Of a stretch of 64,000 nt of DNA, positions 55,027 through 64,000 are shown piece after piece. Under the pieces are notes generated by a model. The model saw only the letters and a program-made list of their open reading frames with translations, had not been told where the DNA came from and did no database searches. The position numbers and the translations under genes are program-made. Location of the stretch: assembly GCA_019828595.1 (NCBI GenBank), contig JAHQRK010000026.1:496001-560000 (forward strand), in the 5' to 3' direction. How positions within the stretch are numbered: position 1 is the first letter of the stretch; each line of letters begins with the position of its first letter. Source of the stretch: Aphanomyces cochlioides (Eukaryota > Oomycota > Saprolegniomycetes > Saprolegniales > Verrucalvaceae).

Positions 55027-58000
55027 TCCCCGGTGGTCAAATCCAAAGGACAAGTATAGAATACACCGCGGTAAGGACTTCTGTAGATGTCACCTTTGGA
55101 CATACGACAACTCCATAGGATGTTGCACGAAATACGCTTGACAAATCTTGGCATCGTCATTCGGTTTTGCCCCACGTTATGAGAGAAATCCGACTGTGAT
55201 CGTCGTCGTTAAATACCGCCGCACAACAATCGATAGTGTTTTAACCAATCAACTGTGCTTGTACATTTGGAACTCTCAGTTCCAAACGTACAAGCACACT
55301 TTTAACCAATCAACGACTTGTGCTCATTTTGTACCCAATGATCATCGACCTGTACTCGGTATGAACAGTGCATAAGGCGAACAACTCCATCATGGGTGGC
55401 ACGAAATTCTCGTATTTTGAAAATTGAATCGGACAAGTCACAATTCACTTTCCAAAGTGTATTCTTGTGAGAGTTTCGCTCCGACGAGCAATTCGTGGCT
55501 CAAACCACATCTCAACTATTTCGGCAATGCCATCCATGGTATGCTGTGAGATCTTCAAAGTCAGCGTGGGTGAACTTCAGCGTTGCATTCTCCGAGATCG
55601 CCTCGGTATGCTGTGAGATCTTCAAAGTCAGCGTGGGTGAACTTCAGCGTTGCATTCTCCGAGATCGCCTCTCCCCGGTGGTCAAATCCAAAGGACAAGT
55701 ATAGAATACACCGCGGTAAGGACTTCTGTAGATGTCACCTTTGGACATACGACAACTCCATAGGATGTTGCACGAAATACGCTTGACAAATCTTGGCATC
55801 GTCATTCGGTTTTGCCCCACGTTATGAGAGAAATCCGACTGTGATCGTCGTCGTTAAATACCGCCGCACAACAATCGATAGTGTTTTAACCAATCAACTG
55901 TGCTTGTACATTTGGAACTCTCAGTTCCAAACGTACAAGCACACTTTTAACCAATCAACGACTTGTGCTCATTTTGTACCCAATGATCATCGACCTGTAC
56001 TCGGTATGAACAGTGCATAAGGCGAACAACTCCATCATGGGTGGCACGAAATTCTCGTATTTTGAAAATTGAATCGGACAAGTCACAATTCACTTTCCAA
56101 AGTGTATTCTTGTGAGAGTTTCGCTCCGACGAGCAATTCGTGGCTCAAACCACATCTCAACTATTTCGGCAATGCCATCCATGGTATGCTGTGAGATCTT
56201 CAAAGTCAGCGTGGGTGAACTTCAGCGTTGCATTCTCCGAGATCGCCTCGGTATGCTGTGAGATCTTCAAAGTCAGCGTGGGTGAACTTCAGCGTTGCAT
56301 TCTCCGAGATCGCCTCTCCCCGGTGGTCAAATCCAAAGGACAAGTATAGAATACACCGCGGTAAGGACTTCTGTAGATGTCACCTTTGGACATACGACAA
56401 CTCCATAGGATGTTGCACGAAATACGCTTGACAAATCTTGGCATCGTCATTCGGTTTTGCCCCACGTTATGAGAGAAATCCGACTGTGATCGTCGTCGTT
56501 AAATACCGCCGCACAACAATCGATAGTGTTTTAACCAATCAACTGTGCTTGTACATTTGGAACTCTCAGTTCCAAACGTACAAGCACACTTTTAACCAAT
56601 CAACGACTTGTGCTCATTTTGTACCCAATGATCATCGACCTGTACTCGGTATGAACAGTGCATAAGGCGAACAACTCCATCATGGGTGGCACGAAATTCT
56701 CGTATTTTGAAAATTGAATCGGACAAGTCACAATTCACTTTCCAAAGTGTATTCTTGTGAGAGTTTCGCTCCGACGAGCAATTCGTGGCTCAAACCACAT
56801 CTCAACTATTTCGGCAATGCCATCCATGGTATGCTGTGAGATCTTCAAAGTCAGCGTGGGTGAACTTCAGCGTTGCATTCTCCGAGATCGCCTCTCCCCG
56901 GTGGTCAAATCCAAAGGACAAGTATAGAATACACCGCGGTAAGGACTTCTGTAGATGTCACCTTTGGACATACGACAACTCCATAGGATGTTGCACGAAA
57001 TACGCTTGACAAATCTTGGCATCGTCATTCGGTTTTGCCCCACGTTATGAGAGAAATCCGACTGTGATCGTCGTCGTTAAATACCGCCGCACAACAATCG
57101 ATAGTGTTTTAACCAATCAACTGTGCTTGTACATTTGGAACTCTCAGTTCCAAACGTACAAGCACACTTTTAACCAATCAACGACTTGTGCTCATTTTGT
57201 ACCCAATGATCATCGACCTGTACTCGGTATGAACAGTGCATAAGGCGAACAACTCCATCATGGGTGGCACGAAATTCTCGTATTTTGAAAATTGAATCGG
57301 ACAAGTCACAATTCACTTTCCAAAGTGTATTCTTGTGAGAGTTTCGCTCCGACGAGCAATTCGTGGCTCAAACCACATCTCAACTATTTCGGCAATGCCA
57401 TCCATGGTATGCTGTGAGATCTTCAAAGTCAGCGTGGGTGAACTTCAGCGTTGCATTCTCCGAGATCGCCTCTCCCCGGTGGTCAAATCCAAAGGACAAG
57501 TATAGAATACACCGCGGTAAGGACTTCTGTAGATGTCACCTTTGGACATACGACAACTCCATAGGATGTTGCACGAAATACGCTTGACAAATCTTGGCAT
57601 CGTCATTCGGTTTTGCCCCACGTTATGAGAGAAATCCGACTGTGATCGTCGTCGTTAAATACCGCCGCACAACAATCGATAGTGTTTTAACCAATCAACT
57701 GTGCTTGTACATTTGGAACTCTCAGTTCCAAACGTACAAGCACACTTTTAACCAATCAACGACTTGTGCTCATTTTGTACCCAATGATCATCGACCTGTA
57801 CTCGGTATGAACAGTGCATAAGGCGAACAACTCCGTCATGGGTGGCACGAAATTCTCGTATTTTGAAAATTGAATCGGACAAGTCACAATTCACTTTCCA
57901 AAGTGTATTCTTGTGAGAGTTTCGCTCCGACGAGCAATTCGTGGCTCAAACCACATCTCAACTATTTCGGCAATGCCATCCATGGTATGCTGTGAGATCT

Positions 58001-60939
58001 TCAAAGTCAGCGTGGGTGAACTTCAGCGTTGCATTCTCCGAGATCGCCTCTCCCCGGTGGTCAAATCCAAAGGACAAGTATAGAATACACCGCGGTAAGG
58101 ACTTCTGTAGATGTCACCTTTGGACATACGACAACTCCATAGGATGTTGCACGAAATACGCTTGACAAATCTTGGCATCGTCATTCGGTTTTGCCCCACG
58201 TTATGAGAGAAATCCGACTGTGATCGTCGTCGTTAAATACCGCCGCACAACAATCGATAGTGTTTTAACCAATCAACTGTGCTTGTACATTTGGAACTCT
58301 CAGTTCCAAACGTACAAGCACACTTTTAACCAATCAACGACTTGTGCTCATTTTGTACCCAATGATCATCGACCTGTACTCGGTATGAACAGTGCATAAG
58401 GCGAACAACTCCGTCATGGGTGGCACGAAATTCTCGTATTTTGAAAATTGAATCGGACAAGTCACAATTCACTTTCCAAAGTGTATTCTTGTGAGAGTTT
58501 CGCTCCGACGAGCAATTCGTGGCTCAAACCACATCTCAACTATTTCGGCAATGCCATCCATGGTATGCTGTGAGATCTTCAAAGTCAGCGTGGGTGAACT
58601 TCAGCGTTGCATTCTCCGAGATCGCCTCTCCCCGGTGGTCAAATCCAAAGGACAAGTATAGAATACACCGCGGTAAGGACTTCTGTAGATGTCACCTTTG
58701 GACATACGACAACTCCATAGGATGTTGCACGAAATACGCTTGACAAATCTTGGCATCGTCATTCGGTTTTGCCCCACGTTATGAGAGAAATCCGACTGTG
58801 ATCGTCGTCGTTAAATACCGCCGCACAACAATCGATAGTGTTTTAACCAATCAACTGTGCTTGTACATTTGGAACTCTCAGTTCCAAACGTACAAGCACA
58901 CTTTTAACCAATCAACGACTTGTGCTCATTTTGTACCCAATGATCATCGACCTGTACTCGGTATGAACAGTGCATAAGGCGAACAACTCCGTCATGGGTG
59001 GCACGAAATTCTCGTATTTTGAAAATTGAATCGGACAAGTCACAATTCACTTTCCAAAGTGTATTCTTGTGAGAGTTTCGCTCCGACGAGCAATTCGTGG
59101 CTCAAACCACATCTCAACTATTTCGGCAATGCCATCCATGGTATGCTGTGAGATCTTCAAAGTCAGCGTGGGTGAACTTCAGCGTTGCATTCTCCGAGAT
59201 CGCCTCTCCCCGGTGGTCAAATCCAAAGGACAAGTATAGAATACACCGCGGTAAGGACTTCTGTAGATGTCACCTTTGGACATACGACAACTCCATAGGA
59301 TGTTGCACGAAATACGCTTGACAAATCTTGGCATCGTCATTCGGTTTTGCCCCACGTTATGAGAGAAATCCGACTGTGATCGTCGTCGTTAAATACCGCC
59401 GCACAACAATCGATAGTGTTTTAACCAATCAACTGTGCTTGTACATTTGGAACTCTCAGTTCCAAACGTACAAGCACACTTTTAACCAATCAACGACTTG
59501 TGCTCATTTTGTACCCAATGATCATCGACCTGTACTCGGTATGAACAGTGCATAAGGCGAACAACTCCGTCATGGGTGGCACGAAATCTCGTATTTTGAA
59601 AATTGAATCGGACAAGTCACAATTCACTTTCCAAAGTGTATTCTTGTGAGAGTTTCGCTCCGACGAGCAATTCGTGGCTCAAACCACATCTCAACTATTT
59701 CGGCAATGCCATCCATGGTATGCTGTGAGATCTTCAAAGTCAGCGTGGGTGAACTTCAGCGTTGCATTCTCCGAGATCGCCTCTCCCCGGTGGTCAAATC
59801 CAAAGGACAAGTATAGAATACACCGCGGTAAGGACTTCTGTAGATGTCACCTTTGGACATACGACAACTCCATAGGATGTTGCACGAAATACGCTTGACA
59901 AATCTTGGCATCGTCATTCGGTTTTGCCCCACGTTATGAGAGAAATCCGACTGTGATCGTCGTCGTTAAATACCGCCGCACAACAATCGATAGTGTTTTA
60001 ACCAATCAACTGTGCTTGTACATTTGGAACTCTCAGTTCCAAACGTACAAGCACACTTTTAACCAATCAACGACTTGTGCTCATTTTGTACCCAATGATC
60101 ATCGACCTGTACTCGGTATGAACAGTGCATAAGGCGAACAACTCCGTCATGGGTGGCACGAAATTCTCGTATTTTGAAAATTGAATCGGACAAGTCACAA
60201 TTCACTTTCCAAAGTGTATTCTTGTGAGAGTTTCGCTCCGACGAGCAATTCGTGGCTCAAACCACATCTCAACTATTTCGGCAATGCCATCCATGGTATG
60301 CTGTGAGATCTTCAAAGTCAGCGTGGGTGAACTTCAGCGTTGCATTCTCCGAGATCGCCTCTCCCCGGTGGTCAAATCCAAAGGACAAGTATAGAATACA
60401 CCGCGGTAAGGACTTCTGTAGATGTCACCTTTGGACATACGACAACTCCATAGGATGTTGCACGAAATACGCTTGACAAATCTTGGCATCGTCATTCGGT
60501 TTTGCCCCACGTTATGAGAGAAATCCGACTGTGATCGTCGTCGTTAAATACCGCCGCACAACAATCGATAGTGTTTTAACCAATCAACTGTGCTTGTACA
60601 TTTGGAACTCTCAGTTCCAAACGTACAAGCACACTTTTAACCAATCAACGACTTGTGCTCATTTTGTACCCAATGATCATCGACCTGTACTCGGTATGAA
60701 CAGTGCATAAGGCGAACAACTCCATCATGGGTGGCACGAAATTCTCGTATTTTGAAAATTGAATCGGACAAGTCACAATTCACTTTCCAAAGTGTATTCT
60801 TGTGAGAGTTTCGCTCCGACGAGCAATTCGTGGCTCAAACCACATCTCAACTATTTCGGCAATGCCATCCATGGTATGCTGTGAGATCTTCAAAGTCAGC
60901 GTGGGTGAACTTCAGCGTTGCATTCTCCGAGATCGCCTC

Positions 60940-61006
60940 GGTATGCTGTGAGATCTTCAAAGTCAGCGTGGGTGAACTTCAGCGTTGCATTCTCCGAGAT
61001 CGCCTC
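60940..61006 (+). repeat. 67-bp internal duplication in a satellite unit
   Basis: Same breakpoint as the copy at 54960. The unit is 644 bp because one base is also lost at about 61087. Confidence 0.9.
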
Positions 61007-62161
61007 TCCCCGGTGGTCAAATCCAAAGGACAAGTATAGAATACACCGCGGTAAGGACTTCTGTAGATGTCACCTTTGGACATACGAAACTCCATAGGAT
61101 GTTGCACGAAATACGCTTGACAAATCTTGGCATCGTCATTCGGTTTTGCCCCACGTTATGAGAGAAATCCGACTGTGATCGTCGTCGTTAAATACCGCCG
61201 CACAACAATCGATAGTGTTTTAACCAATCAACTGTGCTTGTACATTTGGAACTCTCAGTTCCAAACGTACAAGCACACTTTTAACCAATCAACGACTTGT
61301 GCTCATTTTGTACCCAATGATCATCGACCTGTACTCGGTATGAACAGTGCATAAGGCGAACAACTCCGTCATGGGTGGCACGAAATTCTCGTATTTTGAA
61401 AATTGAATCGGACAAGTCACAATTCACTTTCCAAAGTGTATTCTTGTGAGAGTTTCGCTCCGACGAGCAATTCGTGGCTCAAACCACATCTCAACTATTT
61501 CGGCAATGCCATCCATGGTATGCTGTGAGATCTTCAAAGTCAGCGTGGGTGAACTTCAGCGTTGCATTCTCCGAGATCGCCTCTCCCCGGTGGTCAAATC
61601 CAAAGGACAAGTATAGAATACACCGCGGTAAGGACTTCTGTAGATGTCACCTTTGGACATACGACAACTCCATAGGATGTTGCACGAAATACGCTTGACA
61701 AATCTTGGCATCGTCATTCGGTTTTGCCCCACGTTATGAGAGAAATCCGACTGTGATCGTCGTCGTTAAATACCGCCGCACAACAATCGATAGTGTTTTA
61801 ACCAATCAACTGTGCTTGTACATTTGGAACTCTCAGTTCCAAACGTACAAGCACACTTTTAACCAATCAACGACTTGTGCTCATTTTGTACCCAATGATC
61901 ATCGACCTGTACTCGGTATGAACAGTGCATAAGGCGAACAACTCCATCATGGGTGGCACGAAATTCTCGTATTTTGAAAATTGAATCGGACAAGTCACAA
62001 TTCACTTTCCAAAGTGTATTCTTGTGAGAGTTTCGCTCCGACGAGCAATTCGTGGCTCAAACCACATCTCAACTATTTCGGCAATGCCATCCATGGTATG
62101 CTGTGAGATCTTCAAAGTCAGCGTGGGTGAACTTCAGCGTTGCATTCTCCGAGATCGCCTC

Positions 62162-62228
62162 GGTATGCTGTGAGATCTTCAAAGTCAGCGTGGGTGAACT
62201 TCAGCGTTGCATTCTCCGAGATCGCCTC
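62162..62228 (+). repeat. 67-bp internal duplication in a satellite unit
   Basis: Same breakpoint again, separated from the copy at 60940 by one normal unit. Confidence 0.9.
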
Positions 62229-64000
62229 TCCCCGGTGGTCAAATCCAAAGGACAAGTATAGAATACACCGCGGTAAGGACTTCTGTAGATGTCACCTTTG
62301 GACATACGACAACTCCATAGGATGTTGCACGAAATACGCTTGACAAATCTTGGCATCGTCATTCGGTTTTGCCCCACGTTATGAGAGAAATCCGACTGTG
62401 ATCGTCGTCGTTAAATACCGCCGCACAACAATCGATAGTGTTTTAACCAATCAACTGTGCTTGTACATTTGGAACTCTCAGTTCCAAACGTACAAGCACA
62501 CTTTTAACCAATCAACGACTTGTGCTCATTTTGTACCCAATGATCATCGACCTGTACTCGGTATGAACAGTGCATAAGGCGAACAACTCCGTCATGGGTG
62601 GCACGAAATTCTCGTATTTTGAAAATTGAATCGGACAAGTCACAATTCACTTTCCAAAGTGTATTCTTGTGAGAGTTTCGCTCCGACGAGCAATTCGTGG
62701 CTCAAACCACATCTCAACTATTTCGGCAATGCCATCCATGGTATGCTGTGAGATCTTCAAAGTCAGCGTGGGTGAACTTCAGCGTTGCATTCTCCGAGAT
62801 CGCCTCTCCCCGGTGGTCAAATCCAAAGGACAAGTATAGAATACACCGCGGTAAGGACTTCTGTAGATGTCACCTTTGGACATACGACAACTCCATAGGA
62901 TGTTGCACGAAATACGCTTGACAAATCTTGGCATCGTCATTCGGTTTTGCCCCACGTTATGAGAGAAATCCGACTGTGATCGTCGTCGTTAAATACCGCC
63001 GCACAACAATCGATAGTGTTTTAACCAATCAACTGTGCTTGTACATTTGGAACTCTCAGTTCCAAACGTACAAGCACACTTTTAACCAATCAACGACTTG
63101 TGCTCATTTTGTACCCAATGATCATCGACCTGTACTCGGTATGAACAGTGCATAAGGCGAACAACTCCGTCATGGGTGGCACGAAATTCTCGTATTTTGA
63201 AAATTGAATCGGACAAGTCACAATTCACTTTCCAAAGTGTATTCTTGTGAGAGTTTCGCTCCGACGAGCAATTCGTGGCTCAAACCACATCTCAACTATT
63301 TCGGCAATGCCATCCATGGTATGCTGTGAGATCTTCAAAGTCAGCGTGGGTGAACTTCAGCGTTGCATTCTCCGAGATCGCCTCTCCCCGGTGGTCAAAT
63401 CCAAAGGACAAGTATAGAATACACCGCGGTAAGGACTTCTGTAGATGTCACCTTTGGACATACGACAACTCCATAGGATGTTGCACGAAATACGCTTGAC
63501 AAATCTTGGCATCGTCATTCGGTTTTGCCCCACGTTATGAGAGAAATCCGACTGTGATCGTCGTCGTTAAATACCGCCGCACAACAATCGATAGTGTTTT
63601 AACCAATCAACTGTGCTTGTACATTTGGAACTCTCAGTTCCAAACGTACAAGCACACTTTTAACCAATCAACGACTTGTGCTCATTTTGTACCCAATGAT
63701 CATCGACCTGTACTCGGTATGAACAGTGCATAAGGCGAACAACTCCGTCATGGGTGGCACGAAATTCTCGTATTTTGAAAATTGAATCGGACAAGTCACA
63801 ATTCACTTTCCAAAGTGTATTCTTGTGAGAGTTTCGCTCCGACGAGCAATTCGTGGCTCAAACCACATCTCAACTATTTCGGCAATGCCATCCATGGTAT
63901 GCTGTGAGATCTTCAAAGTCAGCGTGGGTGAACTTCAGCGTTGCATTCTCCGAGATCGCCTCTCCCCGGTGGTCAAATCCAAAGGACAAGTATAGAATAC

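Larger units (their letters stand above)
45732..64000 (+). repeat. Satellite array, 578-bp unit, 31 complete copies plus the start of a 32nd
   Basis: Head-to-tail copies start (AAAGGACAAG) at 45734 and run past the window edge. Most units are exactly 578 bp. Five are lengthened by 67 bp, and four have small deletions: one base near 47952, three near 50586, one near 59587 and one near 61087. Other differences are isolated substitutions, so homogenisation is strong. No RNA polymerase III boxes, rRNA, tRNA, snRNA or telomere motif is seen. Short open frames in each unit have no ATG of note or recognisable domain. Function unknown; a heterochromatic role is inferred. Confidence 0.95.

Noticed and set aside
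45837..63733. Repeated open frames of about 74-75 codons on the plus strand in every satellite unit
   Set aside because: They start at non-ATG codons, match no known family, and recur only because the DNA repeats. There is no evidence of translation or codon bias.
45732..64000. Satellite as a 5S rRNA, snRNA, spliced-leader or tRNA gene array
   Set aside because: No 5S internal control sequence, no U1/U2/U4/U5/U6 core, no A/B boxes and no T-run terminators could be found on either strand of the unit.
45732..64000. CRISPR array or bacterial tandem repeat
   Set aside because: The unit is 578 bp and nearly identical throughout, without spacers, and the neighbours are APE-type LINEs of eukaryotes.

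Overview
This is a repeat-only stretch of a eukaryotic genome, and no single-copy host gene is visible. Bases 1-45731 are a nested and tandem pile of one family of non-LTR (LINE) retrotransposon. Bases 45732-64000 are a highly homogeneous satellite array with a 578-bp unit. The organism is probably a protist. An oomycete is my best guess, from the balanced base composition, intron-free ORFs, an APE-RT-zinc-finger LINE of L1/Tx1-like layout, and an oomycete-like initiator (CTCATTTT) before ORF2. No host gene confirms this.

The complete LINE is 7380 bp. It has a 61-bp 5' UTR, ORF1 (about 1012 aa, acidic and low-complexity, with a central globular part), a pyrimidine-rich 78-bp spacer, ORF2 (1351 aa: APE endonuclease, reverse transcriptase, zinc-binding C-terminus) and a 145-bp 3' UTR without a poly(A) tail. 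The 3' end is a small hairpin finishing in TTTAA, always followed by target CC. Target-site duplications (TSDs), where recoverable, are 15-16 bp and begin with CC in the element sense.

Layout. P0 (+, 1-1179) is cut by M1 (-, 1180-7104 plus 23189-24660, full length when rejoined). M1 is cut by M3 (-, 5'-truncated; 14485-15073 and 22454-23188), whose 3' part has been replaced by the 3' end of a full-length element M2 (-, 7105-14484). M3 is cut by the full-length element E1 (+, 15074-22453), the best-preserved copy, with an intact ORF2. To the right is a plus-strand ORF2 body P5 (24661-26906 and 31905-32647), cut by E6 (+, 26907-31904, intact ORF2). Then come E7 (32648-33649), E8 (33650-36132), two more 2.14-kb tandem copies of the 3' end (T1, T2), and a large copy E10 (40412-45731) whose 3' end lies inside the satellite.

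P5, E8, T1, T2 and E10 share one ORF2 frameshift, so this right-hand part grew mainly by local recombination rather than fresh retrotransposition. The satellite array holds 31 complete units plus the start of a 32nd. Each has a 21-bp-arm hairpin between two copies of a 15-bp CCAAT-containing direct repeat. Five units carry a 67-bp internal duplication. A LINE nest embedded in a satellite suggests constitutive heterochromatin (centromeric, pericentromeric or subtelomeric); that is inference.
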